Positions 1 through 8,953 of a stretch of DNA of 64,000 bases are shown here, piece by piece. The position numbers and the translations under genes were made by a program. The DNA is taken from assembly GCF_003732425.1 (NCBI RefSeq), contig NZ_MOBX01000013.1, positions 1,304,026-1,368,025 on the forward strand. Reading direction: 5' to 3'. The notes beneath the pieces were generated by a model, which searched no databases, had not been told where the DNA came from, and saw only the letters and a program-made list of their open reading frames with translations. The DNA is from Pseudomonas fluorescens (GTDB taxonomy: Bacteria > Pseudomonadota > Gammaproteobacteria > Pseudomonadales > Pseudomonadaceae). The stretch's first letter is position 1; every line of letters begins with the position of its first letter.

Positions 1-603
1 GACATCGCCATGGCCCGTTCGCTGGCCGACAGCCTCGGCGTTAAAGTCGAGTGGGTGCAAACCACCTGGAAAACCCTGATGCCGGATATGCAGGCCGGCA
101 AGTGCGACATCGGTATGGGCGGCATCTCGGTCACCCTCGAACGGCAGAAAAAGGCCTATTTCAGCAACACCCTCGACACCGACGGCAAGATCCCGCTGGT
201 GCGTTGCGACGATGTCAGCAAGTACCAGACTGTCGAGCAAATCAACCAGCCCAACGTGCGCCTGGTCGAACCCGCTGGCGGCACCAACGAAGCCTTCGTC
301 CACGCCTTCCTGCCCAAGGCGCAATTGGCCCTGCACGACAACGTAACGATCTTCCAGCAACTGCTCGACAACAAGGCCGACGTGATGATCACCGATGCCT
401 CGGAAGCGCTGTATCAGCAGAAACTCAAACCGGGCCTGTGCGCGGTGAACCCGCATCAGTACATGCAGTATGGCGAGAAGGCTTACCTGCTGCCGCGCGA
501 TGACATCAGCTGGAAACTGTACGTCGATCAGTGGCTGCACCTGAACAAAGTTACCGGCAAGTATCAGCAGGTTCTCGGCGAGTGGCTGGCAGTGCCGCAG
601 TAA
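1..603 (+). CDS. pheC: Cyclohexadienyl/arogenate dehydratase, periplasmic solute-binding fold (5' truncated)
   Basis: The reading frame is open from base 1, so the N-terminus with the signal peptide lies outside the window; about 200 C-terminal residues are present. The protein has the type 2 periplasmic-binding fold (SBP_bac_3). It closely follows the PheC pattern: a GGTNE motif, then NVTIFQQLLDNKADVMITDA, then a conserved CAVNPHQ segment and a C-terminal EKAYLLPRDD...YVDQWLH block. In Pseudomonas, PheC is a periplasmic enzyme that converts prephenate or arogenate to phenylpyruvate or phenylalanine. A plain amino-acid-binding protein is the alternative, but the GGTNE and TDA-E motifs favour the dehydratase. 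A REP-like hairpin follows the stop codon. Confidence 0.8.
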   Translation, partial: DIAMARSLADSLGVKVEWVQTTWKTLMPDMQAGKCDIGMGGISVTLERQKKAYFSNTLDTDGKIPLVRCDDVSKYQTVEQINQPNVRLVEPAGGTNEAFVHAFLPKAQLALHDNVTIFQQLLDNKADVMITDASEALYQQKLKPGLCAVNPHQYMQYGEKAYLLPRDDISWKLYVDQWLHLNKVTGKYQQVLGEWLAVPQ

Positions 604-622
604 AAAAGTCTGACGCTATTGC

Positions 623-652
623 TGTGGCGAGGGAGCTTGCTCCCTCGCCACA
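623..652. repeat. REP-like perfect inverted repeat
   Basis: Two 14-base arms (TGTGGCGAGGGAGC and its exact complement) are separated by two bases. The sequence is the GC-rich intergenic palindrome common in fluorescent pseudomonads. It lies between the convergent pheC and lipoprotein genes, so its RNA could also help terminate either transcript. Confidence 0.75.
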
Positions 653-666
653 AATCGGGCTTCCAA

Positions 667-879
667 TCAATCGTCATGCAACATCCCGGAGCTGTACTGA
701 TTGAGACTGCTGCCGATACTGTTGCCACCAAACTTTAAGGTATTGGCGTTGCGCCCCTCCGGCGACTGACAGTCGCTGGAGAAACAACTAGTGGTGGTCA
801 AGCCACCGGCGCCCGAACAGGCACTTAACACCGATACCGCAGCAGCAATCAACAGCACTTTGACGACAGTAAGGCGCAT
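667..879 (-). CDS. Small predicted lipoprotein, 70 aa
   Basis: The protein starts with a short basic segment and a hydrophobic stretch (VVKVLLIAAAVSVLSAC) that ends in a lipobox, L-S-A-C, with Cys21 as the predicted lipidated residue. The mature part is about 50 residues, rich in Ser, Gly and Asn, and contains two further cysteines. I chose the ATG at 879 because it places the signal peptide at the very N-terminus; the frame is open further upstream, but that would bury the signal. It converges on pheC. No function can be assigned; envelope location is inferred from the lipobox. Confidence 0.6.
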   Translation of the reverse strand: MRLTVVKVLLIAAAVSVLSACSGAGGLTTTSCFSSDCQSPEGRNANTLKFGGNSIGSSLNQYSSGMLHDD

Positions 880-1013
880 GGCACGATTCCCCTCGGGATG
901 AACAGCGACGATCTTGTGCCAACATCCTAGGCCTGCGCCGCACCCGGCAAGATGAAACTTTGCTGATCGACAGCGCCGGTTCAGAATCGTTAACCCGCCG
1001 ACAAGGACATCCC

Positions 1014-1565
1014 ATGCAATTCCTCCCACTCACCGATGCCTGCCCCGATATCCAGGCCCATGTCCGCACCCTGCGCAATCAGCCGGACGTGCGTAAGTTC
1101 ATGTACACGTCGCATGAAATCAGTGAGCAGGAACATGCCAACTGGCTGGTCTCTTTGCAGGGTAATCCGCGGCAGCAAGTGTTTGTGGTGATCAAGGATG
1201 AGCAAGCGGTGGGTGTGGTTTCGTTGAATGCGATCAACGTTTTGCACAAGAGCGCGGATTGGGCGTTTTATCTCGACACGGGTTTGCAGGGCAAGGGCTT
1301 GGGCAGTGTGGTCGAGTTCTGGATGCTTGATTACGCGTTTGGCGTGGCGGGGTTGGAGAAGCTCAACTGCGAAGTGCTGGCGATGAACGCGGCGGTGGTG
1401 AAGATGCATCAGAAGTTCGGGTTTGAGATTGAAGGTGTGCGGCGCCAGAACGTGGTGAAGGATGGGATTCGGGTGGATGTGGTTTTGTTGGGGATCACCA
1501 AGTCTGAATGGCTCAGCAAACGTCCGACGCTGGCCCACGTCATCGAGCGGATCAGTGCGAGCTGA
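1014..1565 (+). CDS. pseH: GNAT N-acetyltransferase, PseH-like (UDP-4-amino-sugar acetyltransferase)
   Basis: A 183-residue GNAT protein. The RNQPDVRKFMYTSHEIS segment near residue 20 and the WLVSLQ and FYLDTGLQGKGLGSVVE motifs (acetyl-CoA binding loop around residues 95-105) match the PseH branch, which acetylates the 4-amino group of the UDP-altrosamine intermediate in pseudaminic acid synthesis. That sugar decorates flagellin. ATG at 1014 is preferred because AAGGA stands just upstream; an upstream in-frame start at 960 would add 18 unlike residues. No other pse genes are in the window, so the pathway role rests on the sequence resemblance alone. The 3' end converges on the EAL gene with six bases between stops. 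Confidence 0.65.
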   Translation: MQFLPLTDACPDIQAHVRTLRNQPDVRKFMYTSHEISEQEHANWLVSLQGNPRQQVFVVIKDEQAVGVVSLNAINVLHKSADWAFYLDTGLQGKGLGSVVEFWMLDYAFGVAGLEKLNCEVLAMNAAVVKMHQKFGFEIEGVRRQNVVKDGIRVDVVLLGITKSEWLSKRPTLAHVIERISAS

Positions 1566-1571
1566 AAGCGA

Positions 1572-2351
1572 TCATCGCTTCAGCCACGCACTTGTCGGGA
1601 TCTGCGCGATGGATTTGAAGGCAGGCCTGGCGAACCAGTAGCCCTGCATCAGATAAATGCCGCAATCGGCGAGAAAGTCTCTTTCCTCAGCATCTTCTAT
1701 GCCCTCGGCGATCACCTCCACCCCCAACTCTCTACACATGTTCACCACGTTACGCACGATAGTCTGGCGCACCCGGTCACGGTGAATATCCCGGATCAGT
1801 GCCATATCCAGCTTGATCAAGTCCGGTTGAAAATCCGCCAACAAGTTAAGGCCGGAATAGCCTGCGCCAAAGTCGTCGATCGCCGTCTTGAAACCAAACT
1901 CTCGATACTCACGCAAAATAGTCATCAAATGCTTGTTGCTTTCAACGTGCTCGCCTTCCACTGCTTCGAAGATCAGCCGCTCCAGCGGAAAGCCGTGAGT
2001 GCGCGCCGCTTCCAGCGTGCTGCGAATACACATCTCCGGCCGGTAAACGGCATTCGGCAGAAAATTGATCGACAGGTACTGCGTCATGCCTAACTCAGCC
2101 GCCGTGGAAATCGCCCGCACACGACACAGTTGATCGAATCGATAGCGGTTTTGATCGTCCACCTGCTCCAGGACAGACAAGGCACCTTCACCGTTCACGC
2201 CGCGAACCAACGCTTCGTGGGCAAACGTCGTTTGATCGCGCAGATCCACAATGGGCTGAAAAGCGAAGGAGAAATCCATGTCCGGCACGCCTTTGTTCTT
2301 ACAGCCCAGGCAGCCTCCGGCAGACACGAATGTTTTTGGAAAGTCGATCAT
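1572..2351 (-). CDS. EAL-domain cyclic-di-GMP phosphodiesterase, 259 aa
   Basis: A stand-alone EAL domain occupies nearly the whole protein. Catalytic signatures are visible: the HEALVRG box near residue 43, the metal-binding FEAVEGE segment, DDFGAGYSGLN, IKLDMALI, and EGIEDAEERD followed by MQGYWFARP. All core acidic residues appear present, so hydrolysis of c-di-GMP to pGpG is likely. A short N-terminal extension carries a CLGC pair, which could bind a metal or a redox signal (inference). There is no transmembrane or GGDEF segment. A GAGGG ribosome site precedes ATG 2351. The gene sits next to a chemoreceptor, which fits a role in motility or biofilm control. Confidence 0.85.
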   Translation of the reverse strand: MIDFPKTFVSAGGCLGCKNKGVPDMDFSFAFQPIVDLRDQTTFAHEALVRGVNGEGALSVLEQVDDQNRYRFDQLCRVRAISTAAELGMTQYLSINFLPNAVYRPEMCIRSTLEAARTHGFPLERLIFEAVEGEHVESNKHLMTILREYREFGFKTAIDDFGAGYSGLNLLADFQPDLIKLDMALIRDIHRDRVRQTIVRNVVNMCRELGVEVIAEGIEDAEERDFLADCGIYLMQGYWFARPAFKSIAQIPTSAWLKR

Positions 2352-2446
2352 GACACCCTCTGATAACGGGTTTTAACCTTCCATGGCGATAAATAAATAG
2401 CTGCAGGTTTGAGTCATCTGCAAACCAGGCCGTAGCTAAAGCCCGA

Positions 2447-2472
2447 CGGCGCCTGAGTATTTGAAGGCGCCG
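2447..2472 (-). terminator. Hairpin downstream of the chemoreceptor gene
   Basis: CGGCGCC and GGCGCCG form a 7-bp stem around a 12-base loop, 20 bases past the MCP stop codon. No U-run follows on the minus strand, so it may be a weak or Rho-assisted terminator. Confidence 0.35.
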
Positions 2473-2492
2473 CGTGCTTTACGTACAAATGA

Positions 2493-4427
2493 TCAGGTGC
2501 GGAAATGCGCGGTCATTCGCTGCAGGTCCTGCCCCAGTGACGCCAACTCAATCGTCGCTGCCGCACTCTCTTCGCTGGCGACAGCCGACTGGTCAGCCAC
2601 ATCACGCACACTGACAATGCTGCGGTTGATTTCGTCGGCCACGGCACTTTGCTGCTCGGCGGCGGCCGAGATCTGCAGGCTCATCTCCTGAATCGTACCG
2701 ATGGACTGGTTGATCTCGGTAATTGCCAATTCGGCCTTCTGCGCCAGCTCCACGGTATCGAGGGTGCGCTCGCGGCTCGAGGCCATCAGCGTCGCGGCCG
2801 CTTGCGTGCCTTGTTGCAGGGTGACGATCAGCGCTTCGATTTCCTTGGTCGAGTCCTGCGTGCGCTGCGCCAGCGAGCGCACTTCGTCTGCCACCACCGC
2901 GAAACCACGGCCCTGCTCACCCGCCCGCGCCGCTTCAATCGCGGCGTTCAATGCGAGCAGATTGGTCTGCTCGGCGACGGCTTTGATCACATCGATCACT
3001 TTGCCGATCTGCTCGCTGTCCTGAGTCAGCACGTTCATCGCACCGCCCAGCTCTTCAATGGCCATAGCAAGTTCGCTGATCTGCACCGTCGCCTGCTTCA
3101 CCACCGTACTGCCGTGGCGCGCCTGCTGATCGGCCAGGGTCGCGGCAGCGGAGGCATCGGTCGTGTTACGCGCAACTTCCTGCACGGTCGAGGCCATTTC
3201 GTGCATCGCCGTGGCGACTTGATCCACTTCGCTTTTTTGCTGACGCACACCCGCGCTGGTCTGCTCGCTCATGGCCGAGAGTTTTTCCGCAGAGGTGGAA
3301 ATCTGCGTGACGCCATTGCCGATACCTTGCACCAGCGTGTTCAGGTTCTGCGCCATGTCCTGCATCGCATTCTGCAGATCGCCCAACTCGTCTTTGCGGT
3401 TTGATTTGGCTTGTACCGTCAGATCACCCTTGGCAATACGTCGAGCCAGTTCAACCGTCAGCGCCAGCGGCGCAGTAATCTGGCGCGAGATGACCACCGA
3501 AGCAAACAGCCCGATCACCAGCGCCAACACAGTCAATCCGGCCATCTGAATAAAGGCCGAATGCTGATCCTCACGCGCCAGGCGCTGCTGGGTGTCCATC
3601 AGGCCAGTCATGATCTTGTCCATCGCCTTGCTTTCCTGATCGACCTGCTCGCGCATGTTCTGCTTCTGCTCAAACAGCCCGGCCACTTCCACCAATACTT
3701 CGCGATAACGCCGCATGCCGGCATGCGCTTCTTCCAGTTGGCTCGACAGGGCCGTCGGCAGGCTGGTGCGCGCCTTGGTGATATCACTCAAGAAGCTATC
3801 GATGGTCTCCATCATCATTTTTTTGTTCACGTCGTTGGGCACCGCAATGTAACGACGCAACATCAGGCGAAACGTGGTCATGCCATTGCGCAAATCGGCC
3901 ACCGTGCGCAGCTCCCGAACGCGTTCGCCATCGGCAGACGCCAGCGCACTGGTTGTGGTGCCTTCAAGCATGCCGGCAAAAGTTTGCGCGTATTTGTCCG
4001 ACAGCGCCGTCAGCGGTTTCAGGGCATCCGTGGTCGACTGATCGGCAGCGATCAACCGTTTGACCTTCTGATCGTAGGCAACAATCGTGGTTTGCAAAGC
4101 CTTCAGGGCTTGCTGGTTCTCAGCACGGGTCAAGGTGTCCAGCGCCTTGCTGACAAGGCCCTGCAAGACATTCAACTGAGCGTTATAGGCCTCGGCGAAC
4201 GCTGCGTCAGCGGCGGCTTCGTACTGTTTCTCGGACAGACGCATATCTTGCGTAGCGTCATTCAACGTGCCGATCAGACGCGTCGTACTCAAACGATCAA
4301 CCAGCACGCTGTTGCTGTTATAGCCAATGAAGGCAACCGCCAAAACGGCCAGCAGAAGAATGCCGAAGCCGGTTCCCAGCTTGCGGGAAACCTTGATGTC
4401 ACCCAGGAAATTCGATGCAACTGCCAT
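2493..4427 (-). CDS. Methyl-accepting chemotaxis protein with a long helical ligand domain (HBM-like), 644 aa
   Basis: Topology is standard: TM1 at about residues 19-36, a periplasmic domain of about 250 mostly helical residues, TM2 at about 291-313, a HAMP domain, and a C-terminal signalling coiled coil. The hairpin tip that contacts CheA/CheW is intact ([20 protein letters not shown], then [15 protein letters not shown]). The size and all-helical character of the sensor domain fit the helical bimodular (HBM) class, which in Pseudomonas binds small organic acids or amines; the ligand here is unknown. I start at ATG 4427 because upstream in-frame codons would place 60 low-quality residues before the TM1 leader. 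No C-terminal CheR-docking pentapeptide is evident. Confidence 0.9.
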   Translation of the reverse strand: MAVASNFLGDIKVSRKLGTGFGILLLAVLAVAFIGYNSNSVLVDRLSTTRLIGTLNDATQDMRLSEKQYEAAADAAFAEAYNAQLNVLQGLVSKALDTLTRAENQQALKALQTTIVAYDQKVKRLIAADQSTTDALKPLTALSDKYAQTFAGMLEGTTTSALASADGERVRELRTVADLRNGMTTFRLMLRRYIAVPNDVNKKMMMETIDSFLSDITKARTSLPTALSSQLEEAHAGMRRYREVLVEVAGLFEQKQNMREQVDQESKAMDKIMTGLMDTQQRLAREDQHSAFIQMAGLTVLALVIGLFASVVISRQITAPLALTVELARRIAKGDLTVQAKSNRKDELGDLQNAMQDMAQNLNTLVQGIGNGVTQISTSAEKLSAMSEQTSAGVRQQKSEVDQVATAMHEMASTVQEVARNTTDASAAATLADQQARHGSTVVKQATVQISELAMAIEELGGAMNVLTQDSEQIGKVIDVIKAVAEQTNLLALNAAIEAARAGEQGRGFAVVADEVRSLAQRTQDSTKEIEALIVTLQQGTQAAATLMASSRERTLDTVELAQKAELAITEINQSIGTIQEMSLQISAAAEQQSAVADEINRSIVSVRDVADQSAVASEESAAATIELASLGQDLQRMTAHFRT

Positions 4428-4881
4428 ATTCAGCCTCAAACGCCCTGACGCGAAACGCCAGGCACAAAAAATTGATCTCCGGTAACCACAGTCACCGTCC
4501 AGACATTCGGGGGTCGTCATCCAAGGCGTAATACGGGACGCTCCAGCTGTCCCTGAAATGCAAATGCCGATGCTGTTGAAGCGTCGAAAACAACCCGACG
4601 CGAGCACCGGCAGACAAACCCGTCACGTCGCAAACAGAGCGTCTGCACGCTGGATTTATCGTTTCAGCAAAGGTGTCTGGGGGGATGCTATTAATTTTGC
4701 GAAAACTTGTACAACTTTATATTTTTGTATAATCGTTGAACTTTTTGAGCAGCGTGATGACGCATTGCCATCATTGTTTGTGGCACATCGCTACTGGCGC
4801 AAAAAGAGGCTGAAAATGCTGATTCAGGCGCTCGCCCCTCTGCGGCGAGCACTGGCTGCACGCCACAGAGAAGCAAGGGGT
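4428..4881. other. 454-bp intergenic region, no gene recognised
   Basis: This is the upstream region of the chemoreceptor gene. It contains an AT-rich block at about 4685-4745, but no open frame that looks coding on either strand. The chemoreceptor promoter should lie here; I could not identify a clear flagellar sigma-28 box. Confidence 0.5.
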
Positions 4882-5244
4882 TTACGGCTTGATTTCGACC
4901 TTATCCAACACCTGATTCACCGCCAACTCCCCCAACATCACCACCTGCGCAATGCCCAAAGCGGTTTTGCGGTGCGAGGGGTCGAGTGCGGCGGCGAAGT
5001 TGTTGAGCATTTCCGAGGCGGAACTCAGCGTTTCACTGGCATTGGCTAACAGGGATTCCGAGTCGTACTTCGGATTGGCGAGGTACATGCGCTCGGGCTC
5101 GTTGACGCTGGCCATGATGTGGCTGGTCGGAAGGAGATAGTGATCGAGGGCGCGCTCGGCGGCTTCGTGGAGTTTTTTGGAGTTGAGGGATTCGTAGGGG
5201 GATGCGGGATCGGTTTCTGGTGGATTCGGTGTTGGTTTGAACAT
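4882..5244 (-). CDS. DUF6124 (DUF3077-like) protein, 120 aa
   Basis: The N-terminal MFKPTPNPPETDPASPYES motif followed by KKLHEAAERALDHYL is the signature of a small, soluble Pseudomonas-specific family of unknown function. The C-terminal half is helical (ALGIAQVVMLGELAVNQVLDKV). Members are often found in several copies per genome. ATG 5244 is chosen because the family begins with MFKPTPNPP; upstream in-frame sequence does not resemble it. The gene is single and marks the last recognisable backbone gene before the accessory region. Confidence 0.75.
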   Translation of the reverse strand: MFKPTPNPPETDPASPYESLNSKKLHEAAERALDHYLLPTSHIMASVNEPERMYLANPKYDSESLLANASETLSSASEMLNNFAAALDPSHRKTALGIAQVVMLGELAVNQVLDKVEIKP

Positions 5245-6098
5245 GGTGTAACTCCTGACGGATAAACGAAAAGGAGCCATCACTCTCGCTACCAAACGAA
5301 GGGTGGAGGCCATACGCAGGTTGGTAGACCGGTCGTCAGGAACCCCGGCGCATCCGAAGACGCCCCGCGCATGACCACCATAAAACGAAGACGAGAAACG
5401 CCCTCGCAAGACAGTAGTCTTGTGCTTCTGACGGAGACGGGCTACCAAACCCGATCACTGGTTTTCAGTGACGTAGGGACGATAGAAGCTGCGGGCTAGA
5501 CGCACAAGCCGGGGGATTCTGTCTTAGGTGTAGGGCGAGGCGCAAGGGAGTGTGGGCTAATGACTGCGGCAACAGACTCCATTTAAACAGAAACGTTTTT
5601 TCCGTTTAGAAAGGCTTTACTGGCACGTTGATTGATCCAAGTACCGCCAACAGCAAAGAGAGCACTGCGTGCTTTTTCAGGCGCTATCCGTCGATCCGAT
5701 GATGGATCGGATTGATTATTTGTTTACCCCCTGTAAATAGGGGCCCAAATGATATCGAAATAAAGCCCGTACCAGTTACGTACCAGCGAATTTTCAAAAC
5801 TCAGAAAATCCCGCTACCCCTCTCGCTCCATGTAGCAATTTTTAAGCAACCATTTTCGGCTACAACCTGGGCACTACCGACACTGTCACAACCTCTGATG
5901 ACAACGTTGGACTGTGCATAGGAATCAACCTTATCCCCACCTGCCAAAAATATTTGCCATGTTGTTTCAGCATGCAGCGAATACCGCCCAACATATGGCA
6001 GTACCTCAATAAAAGCGTTACGAAAAGAAAGGGTCCCCCTGATGGATGATCGACGCACTACACTTGCCGTTCAACCGTAAGCCATTAGGAGTTTGTGT
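5245..6098. other. 854-bp region between backbone and accessory DNA; mostly non-coding
   Basis: No gene is convincing. The stretch contains a short hairpin (CGATCC-6-GGATCG) at about 5693-5710 that overlaps a dusA-like core, two GTACCA motifs at 5769-5785, and AT-rich sequence around 5730-5900. A minus-strand frame at 5801-6058 could encode an 85-residue protein, but it lacks an ATG and a ribosome site, so I treat it as a possible relic. Composition changes here from the GC-rich backbone to a lower-GC mosaic. Confidence 0.5.
5699..5786 (+). other. Candidate distal attachment site of the dusA-type element
   Basis: ATGATGGAT at 5699-5707 repeats, in the same orientation, the MMD codons inside dusA at 52238-52246. 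The frame around it reads LSVDPMMDRID, compared with FSVAPMMDWTD in DusA (7 of 11 residues). Two direct GTACCA motifs 11 bp apart (5769-5774 and 5780-5785) resemble the TGGTAC motifs beside the integrase. This is suggestive only: the identical core is short and the flanks differ. Confidence 0.3.
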
Positions 6099-6311
6099 AT
6101 GAGCTATGCCCATATCGGAAAAATCAAGGAAGTTTATGACGTGATCGAGGCCAATCGGCTGATCGAGGCGGGAAATGAGCTGCTAGCCATCGTGCCGGGT
6201 TGGACCAGCGACAACACGCCGTGCACGCTGTTCTATATCGGCCAACACAAGCCAAAGCCCACAGAGCCCGAGGGCGATTATGTCGATGGCGACTGGGTGC
6301 CAAAAGGGTAA
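6099..6311 (+). CDS. Small protein of unknown function, 70 aa
   Basis: ATG 6099 is preceded by TAGGAG at 6086-6091. The protein is acidic and soluble, begins MSYAHIGKIKEVYDVIEANRLIEAG, and has a C-terminal tail rich in Pro, Glu and Asp. No family is recognised. The next small gene starts 86 bases downstream on the same strand and shares the general character (a YDVIE segment occurs in both proteins), so the two may be distant relatives or act together; this is an inference. Confidence 0.55.
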   Translation: MSYAHIGKIKEVYDVIEANRLIEAGNELLAIVPGWTSDNTPCTLFYIGQHKPKPTEPEGDYVDGDWVPKG

Positions 6312-6397
6312 GCCCTCGCGTTACGGGTAACGAACTGAAAGGCCCTCGCCACGGTGGGGCTTGTCTACAATGAGACCCAAACAAAAGGAGCGGAGCC

Positions 6398-6649
6398 ATG
6401 AGTGAGCATTACGATCCACAAGGCTGGTACGACGTGATTGAGCCGGAAGGCCAAAAGACAGGTGAGCTGCGGGCGGGCGTTTATTACGAGGAAGGTAATG
6501 TGCTGGGGCGCGTGGAAAATGGGATATTCACCTACGATATCCTCCCCAATGGAGGGAAGGGGCATATTGATGGTCTGACGCTGATCCGAACCGAGCCGCG
6601 ACCAATGACCCGTTTTGCATTAGTACTTCAGGAGGGGCAGCCTGCGTAA
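6398..6649 (+). CDS. Small protein of unknown function, 83 aa
   Basis: A strong AAAGGAG lies just before ATG 6398. The sequence is hydrophilic with several short beta-prone stretches (AGVYYEEGNVLGRVENGIFTY) and no transmembrane segment. It shares a WYDVIE/YDVIE segment with the gene at 6099-6311. The downstream DUF3800 gene begins 64 bases further on, so the three could be co-transcribed. No function can be assigned. Confidence 0.55.
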   Translation: MSEHYDPQGWYDVIEPEGQKTGELRAGVYYEEGNVLGRVENGIFTYDILPNGGKGHIDGLTLIRTEPRPMTRFALVLQEGQPA

Positions 6650-6713
6650 GGTCCCGCATTACTTATAACGCCGTTTATGGTCAACAGTGAGCGATGGAGA
6701 AGGAAACTGGTCG

Positions 6714-7814
6714 ATGAACCAACAAGTCGAGTTTGAAGGTGATGACGGGCAGGAAGATGCTGTTCTAGCTGTCAAAGCACGGAATGAAGCCGAGAAAATC
6801 CGCATCCTTTCTGCAATCGCGGGCAATAGTCCCACCCGAGCAATTGATAGAGTCGCGTGGATTCTAAATCACTACCCACAAGCACGAGACTCTGACGTTA
6901 AATGCCAGCTGCTGTATTGGAAAACTTTCCAACAAGATTTGTACAGCGGCGGTGACATTTCAATTGATAATTACCCCAAACTCGAACGCCTTCCTTCCAT
7001 TGCCCGTGCTCGTGCCTTTATTCAAAATACGCACGGATTATTCATTGCCTCCCCGGAAGTTAGACGCACCCGAGGCAAGCTTGAGGAGGAAGAAAAGCAA
7101 AGAATTCTGGATGCCAGGCCAGCCCACCCTGTGTATTGCATTTATGCAGATGAAAGCGGAAAAACAAGTAAATATCTTCTAGTTGGGAGTTTATGGGTTC
7201 TACGCAGCTATGACACGATGAAAATCACTCGCGCCATTAATCAAAGGAAGGATGAATTAAAATTTAAAGGTGAAATGCACTTCAAGGATATAAACAATGG
7301 AAACCTCGAAACCTACCTTGAACTACTCGGATCCATTGTAAAAAACTCTGAAGCCGTTTCCTTCAAAGGCCTGGCCATCGAACGCCGCGGACTAAAAAAC
7401 ATTGATGACACTCTCGACAAGCTTTTTTATCACATGACAATTCAGGGTATTCAGGAGGAAAATAAATCAGGCCGGGCGGTGCTCCCTAGAAATTTACAAT
7501 TTCGAAAGGACTCAGAGGAGGCCTCTAAAGATAAGCTATCAATAATGGAGATTGAGCTTCAGCTCAAGAATGCTGCAAAAAACATTTTTGATGACAACGT
7601 TTACATTGATATTGTTGCATCCGAAGACTCATCGATATCACCCCTCATGCAAATTGCCGATTTATTTGTAAGCTCCATTTCACGAGTGCTGAACAAGGAA
7701 GAAGGGAAAGAGGGACCTAAAGACGTCTTTGCCAAGAAGTTTTTGGCATCGTTCGGTGTTAGCACATTAAACACAGAGCTCGATATTTTTGGTGACTGTG
7801 TGCGTTTCTCTTGA
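6714..7814 (+). CDS. DUF3800-domain protein, 366 aa
   Basis: The C-terminal two thirds is a DUF3800 domain. It opens with YCIYADESGKTSKYLLVGSLWV (the conserved DES acidic motif near residue 145) and closes with an acidic SPLMQIADLFVSSISR motif, the two signature elements of the family, which is thought to have an RNase H-like fold. About 140 residues of unfamiliar helical sequence precede it. ATG 6714 has AGGA nine bases upstream; a GTG at 6687 is possible. AT-rich codon use differs from the backbone. DUF3800 proteins are frequent on mobile elements and often lie near defence genes, but no activity can be claimed. Confidence 0.7.
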   Translation: MNQQVEFEGDDGQEDAVLAVKARNEAEKIRILSAIAGNSPTRAIDRVAWILNHYPQARDSDVKCQLLYWKTFQQDLYSGGDISIDNYPKLERLPSIARARAFIQNTHGLFIASPEVRRTRGKLEEEEKQRILDARPAHPVYCIYADESGKTSKYLLVGSLWVLRSYDTMKITRAINQRKDELKFKGEMHFKDINNGNLETYLELLGSIVKNSEAVSFKGLAIERRGLKNIDDTLDKLFYHMTIQGIQEENKSGRAVLPRNLQFRKDSEEASKDKLSIMEIELQLKNAAKNIFDDNVYIDIVASEDSSISPLMQIADLFVSSISRVLNKEEGKEGPKDVFAKKFLASFGVSTLNTELDIFGDCVRFS

Positions 7815-8134
7815 GCGCGAGACGGTCATATCTCGACAACGTCTGTATCTTCATACTTCGATTGCGTTGGGGTATTTCGCCCGTAAAGCCTTAAACCCAC
7901 GTCTCTATTGAGGTTCAGCGCATATTCACCACTCCATGCACAAACGCATGTTTGGCATAAATGGCATGGAATGGCGTACGGTTTGCCCCACTTTTCCCAT
8001 CCCAAGAGGCCTATGGCCGGACGTTTCGAAGTGACAAATATGCAACGGTGAGAACCGGCGCTGCTCGCTTGGGACTAGGATCATGCAGAACAAATGACTG
8101 ATTCAGCCGCACATCGACTTCAAGGACGAACAAC
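7815..8134. other. 320-bp intergenic region, no gene recognised
   Basis: No coding frame is supported. The last ~30 bases before 8135 (ending TCAAGGACGAACAAC) are conserved in the leader of the paralogous gene at 14095-14313. Confidence 0.5.
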
Positions 8135-8365
8135 ATGCCAGATACCTCAGATTTCAATATCGTCACGGCAGATGCTCTGACATTGCTCCTGCATAACCAG
8201 CATGCACTCGGTGCGGCGATCGAAGAGATGACCCATTGGATCTCAGGGTCTGGCGCAGACACTGTTGCCGATAACGCCGTTGCGGCCCTGGAAACGCTTG
8301 ATCGAAATGCGCAAGCGATCACTGACGCGATCATGCGACTTAGGCAGTTTAGTGTGCCTCGATAG
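8135..8365 (+). CDS. Small DUF6124/DUF3077-like protein, 76 aa (paralogue A)
   Basis: AAGGACGAAC precedes ATG 8135. The protein is helical and acidic, containing ADALTLLLHNQHALGAAIEE and a C-terminal ALETLDRNAQAITDAIMRLRQ segment. It is a clear paralogue of the protein encoded on the opposite strand at 14095-14313: well over half of the residues match, with identical length of the core. The resemblance to the C-terminal part of Pseudomonas DUF3077 proteins is weak. No function is known. The two copies bracket the ATPase/TOPRIM genes and other cargo in inverted orientation. Confidence 0.6.
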   Translation: MPDTSDFNIVTADALTLLLHNQHALGAAIEEMTHWISGSGADTVADNAVAALETLDRNAQAITDAIMRLRQFSVPR

Positions 8366-8953
8366 ATAGAACGCCGTTCACGTTCAAGCGCGCCCGGCAT
8401 CTCGACCAGGTGTTGGATCTTAAATGTGTCTATGGAGATCCCTTCAGGAACTGGCTCGCCCATTGGACCAATTGCCGCTACTGACATTTTGGATAGGGAT
8501 TCGAACCCCTTCTAGGATCACTTCAGACCGCTACAGGCCATAAAGTACGGGCAATTAAGCCGAGTGCTTTGGTGCTTAGCGGCCTCGTGCGGCCTCTGAT
8601 CTGCCCTAAATCTGCCCTAAACCGCATCCAACAATCTGACCACCAAGGTCCGCTTTCGGCCATTAGCGTACGCTCAGAAGCGACCGCTTTAGGCCAGAAG
8701 TGGACGTCTGGGCATGGGCGAGCAGGTTGTCCCGGATCGCAGGATTCGGCTCCGCTCTCCTCCCTTAGATTTGGTGTGAAAAGTCGGCGAGCGAAGGCCA
8801 GGCAATACAAAAACCGCCCAAAGCGGACGGCTGCAATGGGCTGTTTTTTTGGTAATGAGACCTCTAGGTGTGGGTCAAGCAGGCTCACTTCAAGCTTATC
8901 CACACAATAACTACATCCATAAGGCGTTGATTGATAGAAAATAGAATTGACTG
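8366..8953. other. 588-bp intergenic region with a tRNA T-arm-like sequence
   Basis: On the minus strand at about 8489-8515 the sequence AAGGGGTTCGAATCCCTATCC looks like a tRNA T-arm followed by acceptor-like bases, without a complete tRNA upstream. It may be a relic attachment site. The rest is a widely occurring type of Pseudomonas intergenic sequence with long open frames on both strands that do not look coding. Confidence 0.35.

Noticed and set aside
3411-4448. 345-codon frame antisense to the chemoreceptor gene
   Set aside because: A mirror of the MCP coding sequence, with His/Arg/Gln-rich translation typical of antisense frames.
4706-4733. TTGTAC ... TATAAT promoter-like pair on the plus strand
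   Set aside because: The spacing is only 14 bases and there is no plus-strand gene downstream.
5801-6058. An 85-codon minus-strand frame
   Set aside because: Only a GTG start, no ribosome site and no known family. It may be a relic, but coding is not supported.
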